Below, piece after piece: positions 1 through 7,517 of a stretch of 64,000 nucleotides of DNA; positions within the stretch are counted from its first letter, which is position 1, and each line of letters begins with the position of its first letter. The translations under genes were made by a program, and so were the position numbers. The notes under the pieces are model-generated. The model did no database searches. It saw only the letters and a program-made list of their open reading frames with translations, and had not been told where the DNA came from. The DNA is taken from positions 1-64,000 of the forward strand of contig JAXDJV010000016.1 of the NCBI GenBank assembly GCA_034667465.1. The letters are read 5' to 3'. The stretch comes from JAOBAU01 sp034667465. Lineage in GTDB: Bacteria; Acidobacteriota; Thermoanaerobaculia; Gp7-AA8.

Positions 1-36
1 GACAGTTTGACTTTAGAAGTCCAAAGTCAAACTGTC
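1..36. repeat. Perfect inverted-repeat hairpin at window start
   Basis: Positions 1-14 and 23-36 are exact reverse complements (arm GACAGTTTGACTTT) around an 8-nt loop. The TTGACTTTAG core recurs in the palindromic element at 61615-61661, so this is probably one end of a dispersed REP-like element cut by the window edge. It lies immediately before the GTG start of the MutS-like gene, and a stop codon at 14-16 closes that reading frame upstream. Confidence 0.7.
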
Positions 37-40
37 AGAT

Positions 41-1813
41 GTGACCCCAACTTACCATCTGCGGCTGGAGCGGCATCGCGCTGATGTGGCGCGATTCACG
101 GCGCTGCAGCGGCGGATCTCGATGGCGCGGCTGGCGTCGATCGCGTTGGCGTTCGTCGTGGCGTGGTTTGCGCCGATTTGGGCGCTTGTTCCTGTTGGCG
201 CGTTCATCATCCTGATCTTCGTTCATGAGCCGGTCATTAAGGCGCGGCGGCGGGCGATTGCGGCGGCGGCGTTTTGTGAGCGCGGCATTGCGCGGATGTC
301 GAATGCGTGGCGCGGGCGCGGCGATCGGGGGAGCGAGTTCGCGGACGATCATCATCCGTTCTCGGGTGACCTCGATCTGTTCGGTGAGGGGTCGCTCTTC
401 GAGCTCGTCTCGATCGCGACGACTGCCGCCGGCCGGCGCATTCTCGCGGAGTTGTTCCGGTCGCCTGGCGGCGACATTCGCGAACGCCAGCAATCCGTCG
501 ACGAGTTGCGCGATCGCCTCGACCTTCGCGAAGAACTCGCCGTTCTCGCCGGCGAAGTGCGCGGCGACATCGAATCGGCCGATCTCGGCGCGTGGTCGAC
601 GGCGCCGGTGCAGCTCGTGTCGCGCGGCGAACGGCTCGTCGGCATCGTCATCGCGGTGCTGAACGTCATCACGCTCGTGCCGGCGGTCCTCACGTTCGTC
701 AACGGGCGCGGCACGGTGATCCCGTTCTTCGTGATGGTCGGTGTGACGTTCATGTTTCAGCGACGCGTGAGACCGCGCGTCGATGAAGCGATCGGCGCCG
801 TATCGCGAAGAGAGCCCGCACTGGCACTCCTCGCACGACTCGTGGCGCGACTCGAACGTGAACGCTTTACGTCACCGCGTCTCGCGAAATTGCACGCAAC
901 GCTGCAGCGCGAAGGCGAGCCGGCGTCGAAACAGATCGACCGGCTGCGGCGACTCGTCGCGCTGCTCGACTCCGCGCGTAATCAGATGTTCGCGCCGTTC
1001 GCGGGACTCATGCTCTGGAACTATCAGGTCGCCTGGTCGATCGAGCGCTGGCGCGCACGCGCCGGACGGAGCATCGTCGAATGGATCGACGCGGTCGGCG
1101 AGCTCGAAGCGCTTGCATCGCTCGCGTCGTTCGCGTTCGAGCATCCGTCGTTCGTGATGCCGGAGATCGTCGACGGTCCGGCGCTCTTCGACGCGATCGG
1201 CGCCGGACATCCGCTCATCGATGAAGAGAAGCGCGTCACGAACGACGTCACGCTCGGCGCCGAGCCGCGGCTGCTCATCATCAGCGGCTCGAACATGTCG
1301 GGCAAGAGCACGATGCTGCGAACGATCGGCGTCAACACCGTGCTCGCACTCGCCGGAGCACCTGTTTGCGCGACCTCGCTGCGCATCGCGCCGATGGCGG
1401 TCGGCGCATCGATCCGCATCCACGATTCGCTGCAGGAAGGCGCTTCGCGTTTCTACGCCGAGATCCTGCGCATTCGACAGGTGCTCGAGCTCGCGAACAG
1501 CGGTCAGCCGCTGCTCTTTCTCCTCGATGAAATCCTGCACGGCACGAACTCACACGATCGCCGTGTCGGAGCGGAAGCGATCGTGCGCGGACTCGTCGAG
1601 CGCGGCGCGATCGGCTGCGTGTCAACGCACGATCTGACTCTTGCCGAAGTTGCCGACGCGCTTGCGCCGCGCGCTGCGAACGTGCACTTCGAGGATCAGT
1701 TCGAAGCAGGGGAGATGCGCTTCGATTACCGGATGCGGCCCGGCGTCGTGCGACGCAGCAACGCACTCGCGCTGATGCGGACGATCGGCATCGAGATCCC
1801 CCCGTCATCCTGA
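41..1813 (+). CDS. Membrane-associated MutS-family ATPase
   Basis: A 590-residue protein of the MutS-like class that keeps the ATPase domain V but lacks the N-terminal mismatch-binding domain. Two hydrophobic stretches (about residues 30-60 and 205-235) suggest membrane anchoring. The C-terminal half shows the P-loop SGSNMSGKSTMLRT near residue 415, a LLFLLDEILHGTNSHDR Walker B/signature region and the late STHD motif, all intact. GTG at 41 is the first start after an in-frame stop at 14-16. Its stop codon falls inside the palindromic repeat at 1804-1890. Family members of this kind are common but their role is not established; mismatch repair is unlikely without the lever and clamp domains. 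Confidence 0.85.
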   Translation: MTPTYHLRLERHRADVARFTALQRRISMARLASIALAFVVAWFAPIWALVPVGAFIILIFVHEPVIKARRRAIAAAAFCERGIARMSNAWRGRGDRGSEFADDHHPFSGDLDLFGEGSLFELVSIATTAAGRRILAELFRSPGGDIRERQQSVDELRDRLDLREELAVLAGEVRGDIESADLGAWSTAPVQLVSRGERLVGIVIAVLNVITLVPAVLTFVNGRGTVIPFFVMVGVTFMFQRRVRPRVDEAIGAVSRREPALALLARLVARLERERFTSPRLAKLHATLQREGEPASKQIDRLRRLVALLDSARNQMFAPFAGLMLWNYQVAWSIERWRARAGRSIVEWIDAVGELEALASLASFAFEHPSFVMPEIVDGPALFDAIGAGHPLIDEEKRVTNDVTLGAEPRLLIISGSNMSGKSTMLRTIGVNTVLALAGAPVCATSLRIAPMAVGASIRIHDSLQEGASRFYAEILRIRQVLELANSGQPLLFLLDEILHGTNSHDRRVGAEAIVRGLVERGAIGCVSTHDLTLAEVADALAPRAANVHFEDQFEAGEMRFDYRMRPGVVRRSNALALMRTIGIEIPPSS

Positions 1814-1890
1814 GCGGAGCGAAGGATCCGGGCGGGAGGGGCGCGCCGCGAGTCCCACCCGCCCGGATCCCTCGCTACGCTCGGGATGAC
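1804..1890. repeat. Dispersed palindromic repeat, copy 1
   Basis: An 87-bp element starting GTCATCCTGAGC and ending GCTCGGGATGAC, with inner arms GGATCCGGGCGGG and CCCGCCCGGATCC. It fills the space between two convergent genes and supplies the TGA of the upstream gene and the first base of the TAG of the downstream gene. It can fold into a long hairpin and could act as a bidirectional terminator. Other copies lie at 5979-6074, 10839-10931, 19596-19694 and 33666-33769, with a half copy at 26182-26211. Confidence 0.9.
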
Positions 1891-2966
1891 TAACGGGCGA
1901 AGCTGTACCGCAGCTCTGCCACCACGCGCCGTTCATCCCCCGCCACGATCGCTTCGACGCCGGCGCGCAGCTTCCCGCGCGGCGACCAGAACACGGCCGC
2001 GGTGACTGCGTGACGATGATCGGTGCCCTGCGAAAACGCGTCGCCGCGAATCGATGCGCGCCAGTTGTCGATGCGTCGCGAGACGAGCAGATAGCTCGCT
2101 CGGATGTCGGTCGGATACGTCGTGCCGAACACCGTTATGCGCGTCACGCCCCATCCCGTTTCCGCGGCCGCGGTCCAGTCGCCGATCGTGTAGTCGGCGC
2201 CGGCGATGTCGAACCGCGTGTTCCAGTTGAACAGCTCGCCGTGCTCGAGCGCGTCGGAGCGGTTGTCGATGTGCGTCAGCTGCACGGTTCCGCGATCGTT
2301 GTTCCAGCGCGCGCGTCCGGCCCAGCCGAGCGTGCCGTCGGTCTCGGCGGAAACAGACGTGAAGTATTCGCCATCGACCGGCACGTGTTCCCCGAGGAGC
2401 GTCCAGCGATCGCGCATCGCCCAGCCGCGGGCGGGTGGCAAGGCGCCGAACGTATCGTTCCCGCGATAAACCGTCACGCCCGCGCTCCACTGGCGGCGCA
2501 GCGTGTACGACGCATCGATGCCGATCGGACGGAGCTCCTCGCCGAGCCAGCTGTTCAGCGCCGACGGCGTGATCGTGTACGGCGACTCCCAGAGCGCGTC
2601 GACGTTCTCGCGCGAGCCGGGAAGAAAGAACGCACCTTCGAGAAAGTGGAAACGATGATCGCCGCGTACCAGATTTTGTTCGAGGTACGCCTCGACGACG
2701 CCGACGCGTCCGCGGCGCGAGCCGTCGTCATCGTTGCGTGCGAGGAGATGCAGATGCGCGCCGAGGACGAGCGAAGGACGCCAGTCGATGCCGAGCTGAA
2801 CCTGAGCGGTGAGTGCGTTGTCGTCGAGCGGCAGCGCCGCATCCGAGTTTCCGCCGCGCAGTAATGCGAAGCCGCTCCACTGCAAAGTGTCCGAGCCCGC
2901 GGCCGGCAGCGCGAGCATCGTCGCGACGAAAAGTACGGTCCCGGCCATCCGCATTTGCTCAATCAT
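1890..2966 (-). CDS. Putative outer-membrane beta-barrel protein
   Basis: A 358-residue protein with an N-terminal signal peptide (hydrophobic about residues 7-20, cleavage likely after LPAAG). Alternating hydrophobic/polar strands continue to the C-terminus, which ends ELRYSFAR, resembling a barrel closing strand. Aromatic and Arg/Asp-rich strands suggest a transport or porin-like barrel. It is divergent from a cupredoxin-like gene and a GGDEF-EAL gene. That three-part arrangement suggests a sensor module in which the barrel and cupredoxin are envelope components, but the specific role is unknown. No family signature was recognised beyond overall barrel character. Confidence 0.65.
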   Translation of the reverse strand: MIEQMRMAGTVLFVATMLALPAAGSDTLQWSGFALLRGGNSDAALPLDDNALTAQVQLGIDWRPSLVLGAHLHLLARNDDDGSRRGRVGVVEAYLEQNLVRGDHRFHFLEGAFFLPGSRENVDALWESPYTITPSALNSWLGEELRPIGIDASYTLRRQWSAGVTVYRGNDTFGALPPARGWAMRDRWTLLGEHVPVDGEYFTSVSAETDGTLGWAGRARWNNDRGTVQLTHIDNRSDALEHGELFNWNTRFDIAGADYTIGDWTAAAETGWGVTRITVFGTTYPTDIRASYLLVSRRIDNWRASIRGDAFSQGTDHRHAVTAAVFWSPRGKLRAGVEAIVAGDERRVVAELRYSFAR

Positions 2967-2984
2967 CGCACTGTCGGCGAAATC

Positions 2985-3638
2985 ATGGCTCGTTGCTTGC
3001 GCGTTCCGTTCCGCATGCGCTCACTGCTCGCAATCGCTGCCGCCTTCGTCACGCTCCCGCTCGCTGCCGCTTCGATTGACGTTCGCGTTCAGGATGCGCG
3101 CGGCGGCGTCATGCGTGATGCCGTCGTTTACGCGGTCCCGGAAGGGCGGCAATTGCCGCTCGCGAAGAAGACGGCAGTGATGGATCAGAAGAATCGGATG
3201 TTCATCCCGCACGTCCTGGCGGTGCAGACCGGCACTTCGATCCGGTTCCCGAACAGCGACGACATTCGTCATCACGTCTACTCCTTCTCGCCCGCGAAAC
3301 CGTTCCAGCTGCCGCTGTACAAAGGGACGCCGGCGAATCCGCTTCTCTTCTCCAAAGCCGGCGTCGTTACTCTCGGTTGCAACATTCACGACCAGATGAG
3401 CGCCTTCATCGTCGTCGTCGATACTCCCTACTTCGAGAAGACCGACAGCGGGAAGGCGACGCTTTCCGGAGTGGAGCCCGGTCGTTACAGCGTGCGAGTC
3501 TGGTACCCGGACATGCGCGACGAGCCGCAGCCGCAGACGATTAACGTGACCGGCGACGAGCGCGTGGCCGTATCCTTTGTCGCGGGGCACGCTGCGGCGC
3601 CGCCGGCCGCGGACCATCAAACGCATGGCCATCCGTAG
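2985..3638 (+). CDS. Periplasmic cupredoxin-like protein (methylamine-utilisation-like)
   Basis: A 217-residue secreted protein (signal peptide about residues 1-30, LPLAAA cleavage) with a cupredoxin-like fold. Possible type-1 copper ligands are visible: His in DIRHHVYSF (residues 96-97), then GCNIHDQM with Cys132, His135 and Met138. Resembles proteins annotated as methylamine utilisation or plastocyanin-like. ATG 2985 was preferred over ATG 3015; neither has a strong ribosome site, and 2985 avoids overlap with the divergent barrel gene. Its 3' end overlaps the c-di-GMP enzyme start by 14 bases, implying co-translation and a joint sensing function. Copper or redox sensing is inference. Confidence 0.7.
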   Translation: MARCLRVPFRMRSLLAIAAAFVTLPLAAASIDVRVQDARGGVMRDAVVYAVPEGRQLPLAKKTAVMDQKNRMFIPHVLAVQTGTSIRFPNSDDIRHHVYSFSPAKPFQLPLYKGTPANPLLFSKAGVVTLGCNIHDQMSAFIVVVDTPYFEKTDSGKATLSGVEPGRYSVRVWYPDMRDEPQPQTINVTGDERVAVSFVAGHAAAPPAADHQTHGHP

Positions 3639-5994
3639 TTTTCAGGCGAGACTCCTAATCCTTCTGATCGCGCTCCTCGTGCTTCTCGAAGCCGGGACGC
3701 TGATCTCGGTTCATCTCGCCGGACAACGGACGCTGCAACGCAGCATCGCCAGGGAATTGCGCGTCGGCGCAAACGTCCTCGAACGGGTTCTCGACACGCG
3801 CGCGAAACAGCTCTCCGATTTTCTGCGCGTCCTCGCCTTCGATTTCGCATTTCGTGAAGCGATCGCGTCCGGCGATCAGCCGACGATCACCTCCGCGCTG
3901 ACGAATTCACGCTCGCGCATCGAGGCCGATGCCGTCGTGCTGATCGGACTCGATGGCACCGTCACCGCCGACACGCTCGGCGGCCGGATGGCCGGACGCC
4001 CGTTCCCCTTCGCGTCGCTGCTGAAAGTCGCGGAGGAACGCGGCGAAGCGTCGGGAACCGTGTCGTTCTCCGGCCGGCCATATCAGTTCGTGATCGTGCC
4101 GGTGCTCGGGCCGCGCCCGATCGCCTGGATCTGCGCCGGGTTCGAGATCGAGGAACGAGTGCTCACCGACGTACGCCACCTGGCGTCGCTCGATGTCTCG
4201 ATCTGGACGAGCTCCGCCGGCGGGATGCCGGCGCTGATGTCGACGCTGCCGCCGGAAGAGCGGAACGATCTTGTTGCACAGATGAGCGCGATGTCGAATC
4301 CGTTGCAGCCGGTCGAAACGACGATGCAGCTCGGCAACGCGACGTACGCAACGCTGATGCAGTCGTTGCGTACCGCCGACGGTTCGCGCGTGAACACGCT
4401 GCTGCAACGCGATCTCGAAGAAGCGCGGCGTCCATTCGCGACGCTCGAGCTGCAGATCTTCGCGTTGTCGGCGTTGTTGCTGCTGGTTGCGGTCGCGGCC
4501 GCGGTGACGTTCGGACGAACGGTCACGCGTCCGCTGCGCGTGCTCGCTGAAGGTGCAGGACGCATCGAACGCGGCGATTACGTTTCGCCGATCGCGCTGA
4601 AGCAGCAGGACGAGTTCGGCCAGCTCGCCACGGCGTTCAACCAGATGCAGTCGGCGATCGCGGCGCGCGAAGATCAGATCATGTTTCAGGCGTCGCACGA
4701 CGCGCTGACGGGACTGCCGAATCGCACGCTGTTCATCGATCGGCTCGCGCAGTCGATCGTCGCCGCGCGCCGCTACGGTCCGTCGGTCGGCATGATCATG
4801 ATGGACGTCGATCGCTTCAAGGACATCAACGACACGCTCGGTCATCATTTCGGCGATCAGCTGCTGATCGAGATCGGCCGCCGGCTCGAACAGACGATCC
4901 GCGCCAGCGACACCGTCGCGCGCCTCGGCGGCGATGAGTTCGCGGTGAAGTTCACCGCCGACAACGCGGAGCACGCGGCCCAGGTCGCGGTGCGCGTCAG
5001 TACCGCGTTCGACGCGCCGTTCGTCCTCGGCGACGTGTCGATCGACGTGAACGCGTCACTCGGCATCGCCCTCTTTCCCGATCACGCCGACGATCCCGAC
5101 ACGCTCATGAAGCGCGCCGACATCGCCATGTACGACGCGAAGAAAAATCACAGCGAGATCGCGATTTACGAGCCGGGCCGCGATGAGCATTCCATCCGCC
5201 GGCTGTCGCTGATGATGGAGTTGCGCCAGGCGATCGCGCGCGATGAGCTGGAGTTGTATTTTCAGCCGAAGATCGACGTCGTCTCCGAACGCGTCGTGCA
5301 CGCCGAGGCGCTCATCCGCTGGAACCATCCGAAGCATGGCGTGATGCGTCCCGACGAGTTCATCCCGCTCGCGGAACAGTCGGGAAAGATCAGCCTCGTC
5401 ACGAAGTGGGTGATTCGCAACGCGATCAGACAGTGCGCGGAGTGGAAGCGCAACGGAATCGATCTGACCGTCGCGGTGAATCTCTCCGCGCTCGATCTCT
5501 TCGATTCGGAGCTGCCGACGTTCATTACCGGATTGCTGTCCGACGCCGGCGTTGCGCCGGAGAAGCTGATGCTCGAGATCACCGAGAGCGCGATCATGAA
5601 GGACGCCACGTACGCGCAACGCATTCTCGCGGATATGAAGCGCCGCGGAATCTGTCTGGCGATCGACGACTTCGGTACCGGCTATTCATCGCTCGCGCAT
5701 CTGAAGCGGCTGCCGGTCGACGAGCTGAAGATCGACAAATCGTTCGTGCTGAATCTGACGGAGAGCGCGACCGACGATCTCGTCATCGTCCGCTCGACGA
5801 TCGAGCTCGGACACAACATGGGTTTGGTCGTGATCGCGGAAGGCGTGGAGACGTCGGAGTCGTGGGACATCCTCAAACGCCTCGGTTGCGATATGGCGCA
5901 GGGCTACTACATGAGTCCGCCGCTCCCGGCGAAGAAGTTCGGCGAATGGCTGGAAAGCTCGCGCTGGGGAAACGGAGAGTCATCCCGAGCGTAG
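3625..5994 (+). CDS. Membrane GGDEF-EAL c-di-GMP synthase/phosphodiesterase
   Basis: A 789-residue signalling enzyme. Order of parts: N-terminal TM helix (about residues 7-27), periplasmic sensor region to about 270, second TM (about 275-297), HAMP (about 298-350), GGDEF domain with intact GGDEF at 435-439, and EAL domain with EALIRW at 561-566 and IDDFGTGYSS near 679. Both catalytic motifs look intact, so either synthesis or hydrolysis of c-di-GMP is possible. ATG 3625 was chosen because it directly precedes the TM helix; an upstream in-frame ATG would add basic residues and extend the overlap. Stop TAG lies in a palindromic repeat. The overlapping cupredoxin gene suggests the sensor domain reads an envelope redox or metal state. 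Confidence 0.9.
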   Translation: MAIRSFQARLLILLIALLVLLEAGTLISVHLAGQRTLQRSIARELRVGANVLERVLDTRAKQLSDFLRVLAFDFAFREAIASGDQPTITSALTNSRSRIEADAVVLIGLDGTVTADTLGGRMAGRPFPFASLLKVAEERGEASGTVSFSGRPYQFVIVPVLGPRPIAWICAGFEIEERVLTDVRHLASLDVSIWTSSAGGMPALMSTLPPEERNDLVAQMSAMSNPLQPVETTMQLGNATYATLMQSLRTADGSRVNTLLQRDLEEARRPFATLELQIFALSALLLLVAVAAAVTFGRTVTRPLRVLAEGAGRIERGDYVSPIALKQQDEFGQLATAFNQMQSAIAAREDQIMFQASHDALTGLPNRTLFIDRLAQSIVAARRYGPSVGMIMMDVDRFKDINDTLGHHFGDQLLIEIGRRLEQTIRASDTVARLGGDEFAVKFTADNAEHAAQVAVRVSTAFDAPFVLGDVSIDVNASLGIALFPDHADDPDTLMKRADIAMYDAKKNHSEIAIYEPGRDEHSIRRLSLMMELRQAIARDELELYFQPKIDVVSERVVHAEALIRWNHPKHGVMRPDEFIPLAEQSGKISLVTKWVIRNAIRQCAEWKRNGIDLTVAVNLSALDLFDSELPTFITGLLSDAGVAPEKLMLEITESAIMKDATYAQRILADMKRRGICLAIDDFGTGYSSLAHLKRLPVDELKIDKSFVLNLTESATDDLVIVRSTIELGHNMGLVVIAEGVETSESWDILKRLGCDMAQGYYMSPPLPAKKFGEWLESSRWGNGESSRA

Positions 5995-6074
5995 CGTCAT
6001 CCCGAGCGTAGCGAGGGATCCGGGTGGGTGGTGCGCCCCTCCCGCCCGGATCCCTCACTCCCGTTCGGGATGAC
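5979..6074. repeat. Dispersed palindromic repeat, copy 2, with duplicated left end
   Basis: Same family as 1804-1890. The first 17 bases (GTCATCCCGAGCGTAGC) are repeated in tandem at 5979-5995 and 5996-6012. The element ends CGGGATGAC at 6074. It separates two convergent genes, contains the TAG stop of the GGDEF-EAL gene at 5992-5994, and directly abuts the stop codon of the lipoprotein gene at 6075. Confidence 0.9.
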
Positions 6075-6812
6075 CTACCGGTTGTTCACGTCGCGCACGA
6101 GGATGATGCGGTCGGCGAAGTACGAGCTGCTGTTCGTGTTGCGATCGACCTGCACGTCGACGATGTCGCCGCGCTCGAGGCCGCTCACGGCGTTCGCGCG
6201 TCCGCCGACGTCAACGGTTGCGTTCGTGCCGTACTGAACGATGATCGTGTTGTTGTTGGTGCCGTTCGGGTAGCCGGTGAAGCCCGAGCTCCAGCTGGTC
6301 TGCTCGAGCTCGATCGTGTGGCGCGAAGTGTCGACGTAGCGAACCGTGCCGCGCAGCGTCGCGTAGTTGCTGTTGCTGCCGCTGTTCGGATACGACGGAT
6401 AGGTCGAGGAACCTGATGCCTGCGAAACGTCGCGCAGCACCGTCACCGCGTCGGCGACCAGCGTCGAGCCGGACTGATTCACGCGGATCTCGACTTCATC
6501 GCCGCGCTCGAGGTCTTCGGGGCGGTGATTCTGTCCCTGGTAGACCACGGAAGTGTTGTTGTCGTACGCAACGCGTACGCTGCTGCCGCTGTTGCCGCCG
6601 TTTGCGAGATTCGTGTTGTAGTTGGTGTTGACGAGATAGATCGAACGGTTGTTGACGTCGACATAATCGACGGTGCCGCGGATGGTGTTGTTGTACGTAC
6701 CCTGACTGGAGCCGCCACCGAGGATGTCGCCGAGGCCGCCGCCTGAAGAGCAGGCGGACGCGAGCAGAAGGGCTATCGCGAGCCCGATGTATGACAGATT
6801 TTTCGTTCTCAT
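6075..6812 (-). CDS. Lipoprotein with two OB-like repeats
   Basis: A 245-residue secreted protein with a lipoprotein signal (LLLASAC lipobox, Cys21) and a Gly/Ser-rich linker. Two related modules follow: TIRGTVDYVDVNNRSIYL with LERGDEVEIRV, then TLRGTVRYVDTSRHTIEL with LERGDIVDVQVD. Each reads like a small OB-fold of the DUF5666 type, so an internal duplication is likely. Asn- and Ser-rich loops are typical of surface proteins. It is probably anchored in the outer membrane; function unknown. It is divergent from the RiPP cluster and convergent with the GGDEF-EAL gene. Confidence 0.75.
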   Translation of the reverse strand: MRTKNLSYIGLAIALLLASACSSGGGLGDILGGGSSQGTYNNTIRGTVDYVDVNNRSIYLVNTNYNTNLANGGNSGSSVRVAYDNNTSVVYQGQNHRPEDLERGDEVEIRVNQSGSTLVADAVTVLRDVSQASGSSTYPSYPNSGSNSNYATLRGTVRYVDTSRHTIELEQTSWSSGFTGYPNGTNNNTIIVQYGTNATVDVGGRANAVSGLERGDIVDVQVDRNTNSSSYFADRIILVRDVNNR

Positions 6813-6878
6813 GGTCGTTTGTCTCCGGGCGGAAAAAGAGCAGGAAACGTGCCCTTTGCGGCACTATCGCGAATCGAA

Positions 6879-7517
6879 ATGGATGAGCCGCCGATCGTTG
6901 CAACGCGCAGTGGGGTCGCGGTATCTGACCGCGACGCGCTGGCGGATTTGCGCGACGCGTTTGCGCGCGATCACGTCGTCCGTTTGCGCGGTCTGCTTGC
7001 GGATGAGCTGCTCGAGCACGCGCTGCGGTTGATCGATGAAGGGACGTTTGCGATTCGCGAGGATGCCGGCATCGCCGTCGAGCTCTGTCTGCAGCAGAGT
7101 CGCGCATTCGATCTGTTGATGTTCGTGATGAACGCGCCGCAGATGCTCGAGGCGATGCGTGAGCTGACCGGCTGCACGTCGATCACCTCGTTCAGCGGCC
7201 GCATCTATCGCTTCGATCCCGCGGTCGCCCATCACGATTCGTGGCACGACGACACGCAGAACGGCAGGCGCAAGATCGGTATCAGTCTCAACCTCGGCCG
7301 CGTACCGTTTTCCGGCGGTGAGTTTCAGCTGCGTTCGAGAGAGGAGCCGGAGCGGACGATCACGATCGCGAATACCGGCCCCGGCGACGCGATCGTGTTT
7401 CGCATCGATCCGGCGCTGCAGCATCGCGTTCGTCCCGCGATCGGAGACGTGCCGAAAACGGCGCTGGCCGGCTGGTTCACCGTCGGCGACGTCGACTACT
7501 GGTCGCTGATCCGATGA
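6879..7517 (+). CDS. 2OG-Fe(II) oxygenase of the lasso-like cluster
   Basis: A 212-residue dioxygenase. The iron-binding triad is readable: His123-x-Asp125 in SWHDD and His182 in LQHRVRP, with Arg184 or a later basic residue as a candidate 2-oxoglutarate contact. ATG 6879 was chosen; a longer in-frame start at 6819 would crowd the divergent lipoprotein gene and adds no conserved sequence. It overlaps the cyclase gene by 4 bases (ATGA) and is first in the presumed RiPP operon. Hydroxylation of the precursor core is the likely role by context; the target residue (Asn, Asp, Arg or Val) cannot be read from sequence. Confidence 0.8.
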   Translation: MDEPPIVATRSGVAVSDRDALADLRDAFARDHVVRLRGLLADELLEHALRLIDEGTFAIREDAGIAVELCLQQSRAFDLLMFVMNAPQMLEAMRELTGCTSITSFSGRIYRFDPAVAHHDSWHDDTQNGRRKIGISLNLGRVPFSGGEFQLRSREEPERTITIANTGPGDAIVFRIDPALQHRVRPAIGDVPKTALAGWFTVGDVDYWSLIR

